Assembly (NCBI GenBank): GCA_020725805.1
Contig: DYEF01000041.1
Coordinates: forward strand, 1 to 7,418
Direction: 5' to 3'
Length of the DNA stretch: 7,418 nt
Origin: Bdellovibrio sp.
GTDB taxonomy: Bacteria > Myxococcota > SpSt-1050
The notes under the pieces are model-generated. The model did no database searches, had not been told where the DNA came from, and worked only from the letters and a program-made list of their open reading frames with translations. Shown in pieces: positions 1 through 5,903 of the stretch; the stretch's first letter is position 1; every line of letters begins with the position of its first letter. A program made the translations under genes and the position numbers.

Positions 1-29
1 AAAAATTTTTATGATTTGTTGTTCCAAAA

Positions 30-70
30 TAGAAATGTTACATTATTCTCTCAAGTAGAAATGTTACATT
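30..70. repeat. Pair of identical 15-bp direct repeats
   Basis: The 15-mer TAGAAATGTTACATT occurs at 30-44 and again at 56-70, a 26-bp period with 11 bp between copies. Each copy contains the odd-centred palindrome AATGT-T-ACATT. The bases before the copies differ (CAAAA and TCAAG). Two interpretations fit: a transposase-binding repeat pair at the end of an insertion element lying to the left (IS21-type and related elements carry multiple internal repeats near their ends), or a tandem operator for a dimeric regulator. No transposase gene is in the window. The repeat is directly visible; its role is inferred. Confidence 0.6.
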
Positions 71-99
71 TAATAGGTTTGGATATATGGTTTTAGGGC

Positions 100-126
100 A
101 AAAAAAGAGGAGGCTTATGCCTCCTC
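100..126 (-). terminator. Intrinsic terminator of the ECF sigma operon
   Basis: Read on the minus strand, a perfect 8-bp GC-rich stem GAGGAGGC / GCCTCCTC (126-119 and 114-107) with the 4-base loop ATAA is followed at once by seven T (106-100). This is a textbook rho-independent terminator. It lies 25 bp beyond the stop codon of the Spy-like gene, so the three-gene unit ends here. Confidence 0.93.
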
Positions 127-151
127 ACACCTTACAGAAAAGTATCCTCTC

Positions 152-769
152 TCACTCATCATCGCCAAACCAGCCACCCATTGGACCACCGGGCATACCG
201 GGGCCTCCGCCCGGACCCATACCGTTCTTGGGACCGAATTTCTTGAAATGCTTCATACCTTTTTCGGTTCTGTCTATCATATACAGAATCATTTTAGCCT
301 GCTGCTCGGGGGTAAGCAGTTTCCTTATCTCCTTTATCTCTTCTGTCTTCAGATTCTGAATCTTTGTGCGGTTTTCAAGGAAGGCATCAATGACTTTATT
401 GATATCCTCCTTCTTTGCATTCTTATCATCCATCAGTCTCTTGAGTTCGGTTCTAAGCCTCTTCCCTTCGCCAAACAGTTCGAATCTCTGCTTGTCATAC
501 TTTTTGAAAATCTCGGACATCTTCAAAACAGTCTTGTCATCGATACCGGCCTCATCTGCCATTTCCGAAAGCTTCATAAGCCTGAACTTGTGAAATCTCT
601 CCATTCTCCCGTCATCATCTGCTGCCGGTGGCGGCGGCATCCCCTGCGGTGCAAGTGCCAGCAGGGTCTCCTGAGGTCCGTACCCCGGCATAAAATCCTC
701 GTCAAAGGCAAAGAGCGGCGACGCACCCAGCATCAAAACAAGAAACGTTAAAAAATACATACTCTTCAT
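152..769 (-). CDS. Spy/CpxP/ZraP-like periplasmic protein with Gly/Met/Pro-rich tail
   Basis: This 205-residue protein has a signal peptide (about residues 1-21: short basic start, hydrophobic run, then SPLFA before FDED). The mature part begins with a Pro-rich stretch (PPPP at 45-48), followed by charged amphipathic helices over about residues 56-175. These include LTPEQQAKM (152-160), which matches the LTxxQ motif of the Spy/CpxP/ZraP group of periplasmic chaperones and metal sensors. The C-terminus (about 182-205) is low-complexity Gly/Met/Pro ending GDDE. The reading frame is open back to 907, but the ATG at 769 is chosen because GGAGG lies 6 bases upstream and the signal peptide begins there. 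It is the last gene of the sigma/anti-sigma unit, 10 bp after the anti-sigma stop. By analogy with CnrX and CpxP it may sense envelope stress or metal, or be a chaperone induced by the sigma factor; which one is inference. Confidence 0.85.
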   Translation of the reverse strand: MKSMYFLTFLVLMLGASPLFAFDEDFMPGYGPQETLLALAPQGMPPPPAADDDGRMERFHKFRLMKLSEMADEAGIDDKTVLKMSEIFKKYDKQRFELFGEGKRLRTELKRLMDDKNAKKEDINKVIDAFLENRTKIQNLKTEEIKEIRKLLTPEQQAKMILYMIDRTEKGMKHFKKFGPKNGMGPGGGPGMPGGPMGGWFGDDE

Positions 770-779
770 AACACACCTC

Positions 780-1283
780 CTATGGTTTGATAATACTTGT
801 CTCATCCAGTATCTCTTCAAATTCCTTATAATCATCCCCGTACAGGGCCGACGAAAGCATCTCGAATGTCTCTTCATCTGAATTGATAAGCTCCTCTTCC
901 ACGTCAATAATAAATTCAGAACTTATAACTGTCTGACCCGCCTGCTGCAATCTGCTTTTATATGAAACAGTTGAGTAGATAAAGGTTGATACGAGAATTA
1001 GTACAACTGCAACAGTTGCTGCCGCGAGGTTATACATAATCTTGCTTCTACGGCCTCTCTCTGTCAGTCTCTTAAAAAGCAGATCCTTATCAGATTCATT
1101 CAAATCCTTCTTTTGAGCGGTATTTGCCAGAATATCCCTTGCTGCTGTAAACTCCTCAAATTTTCTTCTGCAATCCTCACAATCCTGTATATGGGCCAGA
1201 AAAATCTCCCTTTGAGTCTTGTCGAGCATATTCTCCGAGTAATCCACGATCTTTACTTCAATCTCTCTGCAATATTTATTCAT
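780..1283 (-). CDS. Membrane-bound zinc-finger (ZAS) anti-sigma factor
   Basis: This 167-residue protein should bind and hold the ECF sigma factor encoded just upstream. The cytoplasmic N-terminus has the zf-HC2/ZAS pattern: Cys5, then HxxxCxxC with His31, Cys35 and Cys38. A linker leads to basic residues (RGRRSK, about 76-81) and one transmembrane helix (about 83-106), placing the N-terminus inside and the tail outside. The periplasmic tail (about 107-167) is strongly acidic, with many Glu and Asp. The start overlaps the sigma gene's stop by 8 bp (ATGAATAA), and a GGGAGGG SD sits inside the end of the sigma gene, indicating translational coupling. The stop abuts the SD of the Spy-like gene. 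Such factors release sigma after regulated proteolysis or a conformational change; the signal here is unknown. Confidence 0.88.
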   Translation of the reverse strand: MNKYCREIEVKIVDYSENMLDKTQREIFLAHIQDCEDCRRKFEEFTAARDILANTAQKKDLNESDKDLLFKRLTERGRRSKIMYNLAAATVAVVLILVSTFIYSTVSYKSRLQQAGQTVISSEFIIDVEEELINSDEETFEMLSSALYGDDYKEFEEILDETSIIKP

Positions 1284-1854
1284 TGAAATTCCCTCCCATC
1301 ATCTTTTTGAGGCTGGTTAAGGCATAAAAATAATTTACCTTTGCGCTGTTCTCGGAAATACCCAAGATAGAGGCAATCTCCTTAAACTGCAGGTCTGATT
1401 CGGTCCTGAGCAGGAGCACTTCCTTCTGCCTTTCGGGCAGATTCTGGATATTTTTATTCATAATCTCGATATCGATATGTTCGGCAGCGCTGTCATCCGT
1501 AACCGACTGGTTACTGCCATTATCTCCCAGTGCCGTATTCTTTTGCTCCTTTTTCACGATATCCCTGCACCTGTTGAGTGCTGATGCATAGATATAACTT
1601 TTTATATTTCTGACCAGTCCTGCACGGACCTTAAAACCGATAAGCTTAACAAAGACATCCTGAACCACATCTTCGGCAAGATTTTTATCCCTGCAATACG
1701 ACATAATAAACCTCATAAGACCGTGATGATACCTCTTGTAAAACTCTTCGAATGCCCTCCGGTCACCATCAGTAAACATACTGACGAGTTCCCTGTCATT
1801 GAAACTCTGGTAATCTCTCTCTGGTCTGTCATCTCTTACATCCTTCACAACCAT
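1276..1854 (-). CDS. ECF-family RNA polymerase sigma factor
   Basis: This 192-residue sigma-70 family protein has only regions 2 and 4, as in extracytoplasmic-function (ECF) sigma factors. Region 2 spans about residues 28-103, with the core-binding helix AEDVVQDVFVKL (60-71) and the promoter-melting/-10 segment SYIYASALNRCRDIV (86-100). A polar linker (about 104-130) follows. Region 4 spans about 133-186, with LPERQKEVLLLR and the helix-turn-helix FKEIASILGISENSAKVNYFYAL that reads the -35 element. The ATG at 1854 is preceded by GGGAG with a 6-base spacer. It is the first gene of a minus-strand unit with its anti-sigma factor and a Spy-like protein, so it probably governs an envelope response. 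The family is clear, but I cannot assign an ECF subgroup, and the -10 match for an autoregulated promoter falls on the start codon, so autoregulation is not shown. Confidence 0.93.
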   Translation of the reverse strand: MVVKDVRDDRPERDYQSFNDRELVSMFTDGDRRAFEEFYKRYHHGLMRFIMSYCRDKNLAEDVVQDVFVKLIGFKVRAGLVRNIKSYIYASALNRCRDIVKKEQKNTALGDNGSNQSVTDDSAAEHIDIEIMNKNIQNLPERQKEVLLLRTESDLQFKEIASILGISENSAKVNYFYALTSLKKMMGGNFNE

Positions 1855-1889
1855 TAGACTCTCCCGGGCTCAAAAAGGTTAAATAAATC

Positions 1890-1918
1890 TTGAAATCTTT
1901 TTTTATTTCTCATATAGT
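1890..1918 (+). promoter_or_regulatory. sigma70-type promoter of the aldolase gene
   Basis: TTGAAA (1890-1895), a 17-base T-rich spacer and TATAGT (1913-1918) make a near-consensus housekeeping promoter. Transcription would begin near 1925, giving a leader of about 24 bases. The leader contains a small inverted repeat CCTTA-TTG-TAAGG (1928-1940) whose 3' arm overlaps the SD AAGGAGG (1937-1943), 5 bases before the ATG. The promoter lies in the 94-bp divergent region shared with the sigma operon. Confidence 0.75.
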
Positions 1919-1948
1919 AGCCTGACACCTTATTGTAAGGAGGATAAT

Positions 1949-3367
1949 ATGTTTACTACCGAGACGCAATTGAATTCGGCAATCCGGGAGTTTTGTACAC
2001 TCGAAAACGGAAAGATAACCTCAATTAAGAATATAGCAGGGCTACGAGATAAGGTCCTGAAAGAAATCGTTGAGACATCCACACTTTCCGAAAACCCGAA
2101 AGTCAAGGATTATGCAATATATATATTGTTCGAAATCGCCGTAAAATTCGGAGCCCGGCCCGCCTCGATACATTCCCTGTATATGGCTATGGGTAAGGGT
2201 AAGGTTTCAGGATTTACAGTACCGGCAGTAAATATCAGAGGATTTACTTTTGATACGGCAAGAGCATTATTCAGGTCGGCAAAGAAAATTAATGCAGGGG
2301 CATTTATATTCGAAATCGCCAAATCAGAGATGGGATATACCAGTCAGAGACCATCCGAATACTGCTCAACGATTCTTGCCGCAGCGGTTGCCGAGGATTA
2401 TAAAGGACCGATATTCGTTCAGGGCGACCACTTCCAGATAAATGCGAGAAAATTCAAGGAAGACCCCGCAAAAGAGGTAGATGCCCTGAAAAAGCTGATA
2501 GATGAGGCCGTCTCGGGAGGATTTCTCAATATTGACATCGATTCCTCGACAGTCGTGGACCTTTCAAAGGAAACGCTCGAGGAACAGCAGAGACACAATT
2601 ATGAAATCTGTGCTGATATGACAGCCTATATAAGACAGATTGAACCTTCAGGAGTGACAATATCAGTCGGAGGAGAGATAGGCGAGGTAGGTACAAAGAA
2701 TTCGACCCCCGAGGAATTCCATGCCTTTATGAAGGGATACCTGAAGCATCTGGTGTCCAAGGGCAAGGATTATGCCGGAATTTCAAAGATATCGGTTCAG
2801 ACCGGCACATCTCACGGGGGAGTAGTCCTGCCTGACGGTTCCATTGCAAAGGTCAGTCTGGATTTTTCAGTACTCGACACAATCTCAAAAATAGGAAGGG
2901 AACAGTACGGGATTGCCGGTACGGTACAGCATGGGGCCTCGACACTGCCGGAAGACGCATTCGACAAATTCCCGCAGAATCATACTGCCGAAGTTCATCT
3001 TGCAACGGGATTCCAGAATATCCTTCTCGATTCCCCAAACTTTCCGAAAGAACTGAGAGAAGAGATGTACAGGTGGCTTGATAAAAATGCACAGGACGAG
3101 AGAAAACCGAATATGACCGATGAACAGTTCTACTACAAAAGCCGTAAAAAGGTCTTCGGAGCCTTCAAGAAGGAGATATGGAACCTCCCGGAAGATATAA
3201 AAATGAAGCTCGCAAATGAACTCGAGGCAAAGTTTGACCTGATATTCGGCAAACTCAACATTAAAGAGACTTATGAAAAGGTTAATGAATTTGTAAAACC
3301 TTCAGATTTTTCATATAAACCAGTTGCTGCAAAACTCGAGGAAATCGATACTGAAGGAGGCGAATGA
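1949..3367 (+). CDS. fba: Class II (zinc-dependent) fructose-bisphosphate aldolase, long form
   Basis: Class II aldolases reversibly split fructose 1,6-bisphosphate into dihydroxyacetone phosphate and glyceraldehyde 3-phosphate in glycolysis and gluconeogenesis. Family features appear in the right order: QGDHFQ (158-163), with the catalytic Asp160 and zinc ligand His161; NIDIDSS (194-200), matching the family's DGS segment; a Glu-containing ISVGGEIGEVG (238-248); QTGTSHGG (284-291) with a probable zinc-ligand His289; and VQHGAST (326-332) with His328, followed by EVHLATGFQN (348-357), the phosphate-binding end of the barrel. At 472 residues it exceeds the usual 280-360. About 75 extra residues precede the barrel and about 110 mostly charged helical residues follow it. 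The start is supported by AAGGAGG 5 bases upstream. It appears monocistronic under its own promoter. A related ketose-bisphosphate specificity (tagatose or sedoheptulose) cannot be excluded. Confidence 0.85.
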   Translation: MFTTETQLNSAIREFCTLENGKITSIKNIAGLRDKVLKEIVETSTLSENPKVKDYAIYILFEIAVKFGARPASIHSLYMAMGKGKVSGFTVPAVNIRGFTFDTARALFRSAKKINAGAFIFEIAKSEMGYTSQRPSEYCSTILAAAVAEDYKGPIFVQGDHFQINARKFKEDPAKEVDALKKLIDEAVSGGFLNIDIDSSTVVDLSKETLEEQQRHNYEICADMTAYIRQIEPSGVTISVGGEIGEVGTKNSTPEEFHAFMKGYLKHLVSKGKDYAGISKISVQTGTSHGGVVLPDGSIAKVSLDFSVLDTISKIGREQYGIAGTVQHGASTLPEDAFDKFPQNHTAEVHLATGFQNILLDSPNFPKELREEMYRWLDKNAQDERKPNMTDEQFYYKSRKKVFGAFKKEIWNLPEDIKMKLANELEAKFDLIFGKLNIKETYEKVNEFVKPSDFSYKPVAAKLEEIDTEGGE

Positions 3368-3382
3368 TTCTCTGCTTTATTG

Positions 3383-3452
3383 CAGGCAAACCGAATATGT
3401 GACCTGTTTCACATTCTGATTTGATATCCCGCTGATTTGCCTGATTATTCGG
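3383..3452 (+). repeat. Two crossing inverted repeats in the intergenic control region
   Basis: Arm A CAGGCAAA (3383-3390) is the exact reverse complement of TTTGCCTG (3436-3443). The adjoining arm B CCGAATA (3391-3397) is the exact reverse complement of TATTCGG (3446-3452). The order is A-B-A'-B', so the two stems cross and cannot form as one simple nested hairpin; in RNA they would compete or form a strained pseudoknot. The TGTGA-N6-TCACA palindrome lies between them. The region sits 15 bp beyond the aldolase stop and ahead of the next promoter, so it could be part of the aldolase 3' end, a regulator-binding array, or both. Confidence 0.55.
3398..3413. promoter_or_regulatory. CRP/FNR-superfamily-like operator palindrome
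   Basis: TGTGA (3398-3402), CCTGTT and TCACA (3409-3413) exactly match the TGTGA-N6-TCACA half-sites known for CRP-type regulators. The flanks are AT-rich (AATA before, TTCT after), as in the wider consensus. The centre lies about 101 bases upstream of the predicted transcription start near 3507, a spacing compatible with distant activation. No CRP-type gene is in the window. The same bases can also form a 6-bp hairpin with a 6-base loop, so the match could be structural. Confidence 0.45.
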
Positions 3453-3471
3453 ATAAGAGTGAATTTTTTTG

Positions 3472-3500
3472 TTGTTAAAATCATATGATTCAGGTAATAT
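3472..3500 (+). promoter_or_regulatory. sigma70-type promoter of the SCP2-like/exported-protein unit
   Basis: TTGTTA (3472-3477), a 17-base spacer and TAATAT (3495-3500) form a good housekeeping promoter. The predicted start near 3507 leaves only about 15 bases before the ATG at 3522. That short leader has no recognisable SD, only AGG well upstream inside a T-rich stretch, which is unusual next to the strong SDs of most neighbouring genes. Confidence 0.68.
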
Positions 3501-3521
3501 TGCTGCAGGTTTTTTTAATAT

Positions 3522-3947
3522 ATGAAGGAAATTCAGATTGAAATAAACAAAGATGCCTCTGATATTGGACTCGCTGAACTCATTGCCTCTCTTATCAGAG
3601 AGAACTGTGCACAGAACGAATCGAAGCGGAGAATCTTCAGCAGACTCAGAGGGGATGTTCTGATTATTGCAAAGGATGCAGAGGTATCGATACATCTATC
3701 CTTTGAAAGCGGTAAACTGACAATAAGCAACGGCAACGGTAAGAATGCAGGATTCATAATAGAAGCAAACTCGGATAACATCATAAACCTGAGTAACATA
3801 AGGCTGCTTATGGGATATCCGTTCCTGATCAACCGTGAAGGACTCGGCATTATTAGGAATATTCTTAACAGAGATATTGAAATAAGGGGTATTTCAGCAA
3901 ATATTTTATTCGGGCTGAATTTACTCAGAATTATTTCAGTAAATTAG
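3522..3947 (+). CDS. Small SCP2-like (sterol carrier fold) protein, tentative
   Basis: This 141-residue protein has no signal peptide and is probably cytoplasmic. The pattern resembles SCP2-type lipid/hydrophobic-ligand-binding domains: a helical N-terminal third (about 16-42), strands such as GDVLIIA (44-50), EVSIHLSFESGKLTIS (54-69) and AGFIIEAN (76-83), then a helical segment and a late DIEIRG (118-123) before a hydrophobic C-terminal helix (ISANILFGLNLLRIISV). The strand-glycine-strand layout followed by a 'loading' helix and an I-x-I-x-G strand is what suggests SCP2; there is no catalytic motif to confirm it. The stop codon overlaps the next gene's SD, so the two are co-translated. Translation starts without a clear SD. 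Treat the family as a lead only. Confidence 0.55.
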   Translation: MKEIQIEINKDASDIGLAELIASLIRENCAQNESKRRIFSRLRGDVLIIAKDAEVSIHLSFESGKLTISNGNGKNAGFIIEANSDNIINLSNIRLLMGYPFLINREGLGIIRNILNRDIEIRGISANILFGLNLLRIISVN

Positions 3948-3957
3948 AGGAGATTTT

Positions 3958-4719
3958 ATGAGCACAATAGTAATGGCCTTTATCGTCAACCTTTATGCAC
4001 AGGTTGGTCCCATCGGAATTATTCAGATGCCTACAATATTCGGTGAATTCAAACCGGCTACAGGAGATTATGTCGAATACAGGGTCCACGAACTTGACTC
4101 CGATTCGGTTCAGATAGTCAAGATATCCGTAGTCGGAGAGACAAACTGCGAAGAAAGCACAGACAAGAAGAAGAAACCTCAGAAATGTTACTGGGTAGAG
4201 ATATTCTCAAGACTTGAATCGAGCGGACACGGCCTGCTTACAAAGATGCTCGTATCGGGAGACCCGAGAGACCCTGCCAATATAAAAAAGATGTATTCAA
4301 GGATAGGCAAGAGGAATCCTGTTACCATGAAACCGGAAGATATTGCCAAGATGCCCAAAGGTATCGGACAGGATATTCCCAAGAATGCCAAAATCAAGAA
4401 ACAAAAAGAGCCTCTTAAGGTAGCAATCAGAACCATTACGGCAACGGTTTATGATTTCAGAATAGACAAACTGCCGTTTACGGTATGGATGTCAAAGGAT
4501 GTACCGATTTTCGGAATGGCCAAGCTCAAATCCCCGGACCTCGAAATAGATATTACCGAGATTGGCAAAGGGGCCAAAAGCGAGATGCCCGAGATTAAGG
4601 AACAGAAAGAGCAGAAACAGGATGATGCAAAACCGGCAAATGTAAAACTCGACAAAGAAACCATTCTTGAAGAGAAGAAAGACAGCATGGACGAAAAGGG
4701 TGATGAGACAGAGGAATAA
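3958..4719 (+). CDS. Probable exported protein of unknown function
   Basis: I do not recognise a named family for this 253-residue protein. It begins with a short hydrophobic stretch ending NLYA-QVGP (about 1-14), which looks like a short signal peptide but lacks the usual basic start. An in-frame stop at 3940 limits any upstream extension, and AGAGGAG 5 bases before the ATG supports this start. The middle (about 36-205) appears beta-rich, from GDYVEYRV (36-43) to KLPFTVWMSKDVPIFGMAKLK (171-191) and a GKGAKS segment; the latter resembles the C-terminal strand pattern of periplasmic beta-sheet proteins. Cys64 and Cys77 flank a Lys-rich loop and could form a disulfide. The last 45 residues are a Glu/Lys/Asp-rich, probably disordered tail. 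It is 10 bp downstream of the SCP2-like gene. It faces the propeller gene across a 56-bp gap in which I see no convincing terminator. Confidence 0.75.
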   Translation: MSTIVMAFIVNLYAQVGPIGIIQMPTIFGEFKPATGDYVEYRVHELDSDSVQIVKISVVGETNCEESTDKKKKPQKCYWVEIFSRLESSGHGLLTKMLVSGDPRDPANIKKMYSRIGKRNPVTMKPEDIAKMPKGIGQDIPKNAKIKKQKEPLKVAIRTITATVYDFRIDKLPFTVWMSKDVPIFGMAKLKSPDLEIDITEIGKGAKSEMPEIKEQKEQKQDDAKPANVKLDKETILEEKKDSMDEKGDETEE

Positions 4720-4775
4720 ACCTGTTTTCGGGAATAATCGGATATAAATCACCTGCACATAATCTTTTAATGTAA

Positions 4776-5894
4776 TCATCTAAAGACTAAATCTATTGGC
4801 GTGCTGGTAAAATTTATCTGGCTTATCTTTTCGGGAGCCAGAGAGTCCTCTATATTGTATATTACAAGAGCCTTTGCGCCGGACAGGATAACATACAATC
4901 TGTTCTCAGATTCATTTACATAAACCCTTGTCGGTCTGTCCTGTGGCCTGAAACTGATACCACCTTTTGCCTTCATCTCTTTTGTCGAGAAAATAGTCAG
5001 ACTATCGTCACTTGTATTGGTCACATAGGCAACCGAGGCTCCGCTGTGCATTGCCGCAAAAGTCGGATTCTTTCCCGCCTCGAAGGGAGAATTGGCGATC
5101 TGAACAAGGTCATCAAGTCCGAATGCCGAGATATTGTTCGAGCCGGAATTGATAACAAGCAGCCGTCTGTTATCAGAATCACAGGCTATATTCTGCGGCT
5201 CTGAGAGCGTAGGGAGTTTTTCGCTCCTGAGTGCCCAGTTTTCCTTCTCAAAGATATCATAAGCCCTTACATTGAGACTACCATAATTCAGGATTATCAG
5301 CCTCAGAAGAAGTTCCTGTGTCAAAGGCTTTCTGTCATAGCATACGGAAACCGGGTAATTACCCCCTGCTGTCATAGGAGAGAGCGAAGAGATATCCATT
5401 TTTTCCACATCAAAAATATAGAGTCTGTTTGAACTTTTGTCAGGAATAATAAGCATTTTTATTTCGGGAATATATTTGAGGGAAAAGGGATGGTCCCCGA
5501 CACCCTGTATTTTCTTAATCTCTGAAAAATCCTTGATGAATACAAGCTCTTTTGAAGATGTGTCCGAAAAGACTACAATATTCTCATCAGGAATGTACTC
5601 GAGAGAACTGATAATTCCTGCGGAATTGCTTATAAAAAATGGTTCATTACTGCTTTTTTCACGGTCGAAAAACCTAACTGAATTATCCTCGAAACTCAGG
5701 GCAAAATATTTTTCGGGTTTTCCTGCATCCGGCAGAACATCACCTGAGATAATATCCGAAATCCCAATGTCCTCTGAATTAACGGCATCAGATATACCGG
5801 CATCCGCCGATGAGTCATTCTCCGAAGAACAGTAAAAATATACCGATACGCCAATCCATAAAATCAAAAACAGCGGCAGATTTGTCTTTTTCAT
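4776..5894 (-). CDS. YVTN-type beta-propeller protein, probable surface or periplasmic lipoprotein
   Basis: This 372-residue protein starts with a basic tip (MKK) and a hydrophobic helix (about 6-21) ending in Cys22 followed by Ser-Ser. The position suits a lipoprotein, but the residues before it (Tyr-Phe-Tyr) do not fit the usual lipobox. Next comes an Asp/Ser/Ala-rich linker (about 24-58). From about residue 62, repeated blades of 40-45 residues follow, for example NRLYIFDVEKM (156-166), RRLLVINSGSNNISAFGLDDL (243-263), AYVTNTSDDSLTIFSTKEM (289-307) and NRLYVILSGAKALVIYNIED (331-350). The YVTN signature and blade spacing indicate a six- or seven-bladed propeller. No catalytic residues are evident, so a binding or scaffold role is likelier than enzymatic. 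It begins 9 bp after the LysM gene's stop with no visible SD, so its translation probably depends on the gene before it. Confidence 0.78.
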   Translation of the reverse strand: MKKTNLPLFLILWIGVSVYFYCSSENDSSADAGISDAVNSEDIGISDIISGDVLPDAGKPEKYFALSFEDNSVRFFDREKSSNEPFFISNSAGIISSLEYIPDENIVVFSDTSSKELVFIKDFSEIKKIQGVGDHPFSLKYIPEIKMLIIPDKSSNRLYIFDVEKMDISSLSPMTAGGNYPVSVCYDRKPLTQELLLRLIILNYGSLNVRAYDIFEKENWALRSEKLPTLSEPQNIACDSDNRRLLVINSGSNNISAFGLDDLVQIANSPFEAGKNPTFAAMHSGASVAYVTNTSDDSLTIFSTKEMKAKGGISFRPQDRPTRVYVNESENRLYVILSGAKALVIYNIEDSLAPEKISQINFTSTPIDLVFR

Positions 5895-5903
5895 ATTTTC
5901 AGG

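Noticed and set aside
87-751. Plus-strand open frames of 90, 167 and 75 codons across the Spy-like gene
   Set aside because: They are antisense to a gene with signal peptide, LTxxQ motif, SD and terminator; their translations look like reverse shadows of a charged helical protein.
770-907. N-terminal extension of the Spy-like frame upstream of the ATG at 769
   Set aside because: It overlaps the end of the anti-sigma gene, has no SD, and would bury a clear signal peptide inside the protein; the ATG at 769 has GGAGG at ideal spacing.
1855-1885. ECF-type autoregulatory promoter for the sigma gene (TTAACCT, 17 bases, TCTAA on the minus strand)
   Set aside because: The -10 match overlaps the sigma gene's own ATG, so the transcript would lack the start codon and SD; probably coincidence.
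1914-1938. Minus-strand TTACAA-N16-TATATG as the sigma operon promoter
   Set aside because: Only about 3 of 6 and 4 of 6 matches to consensus and overlapping the much better plus-strand promoter; not strong enough to annotate.
3446-3470. Intrinsic terminator of the aldolase gene ending at the T7 run
   Set aside because: The only hairpin adjoining the T run is about 4 bp (ATTC/GAAT), and the longer stems end 11 or more bases before it; not a convincing terminator.
3282-3850. Two minus-strand open frames of 137 and 105 codons
   Set aside because: They run antisense to the SCP2-like gene and the aldolase end, lack SDs, and have no recognisable domain; the plus-strand gene has a promoter and is coupled to the next gene.
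4720-4775. Bidirectional terminator between the convergent genes
   Set aside because: No stem of useful length next to a T run on either strand could be found.
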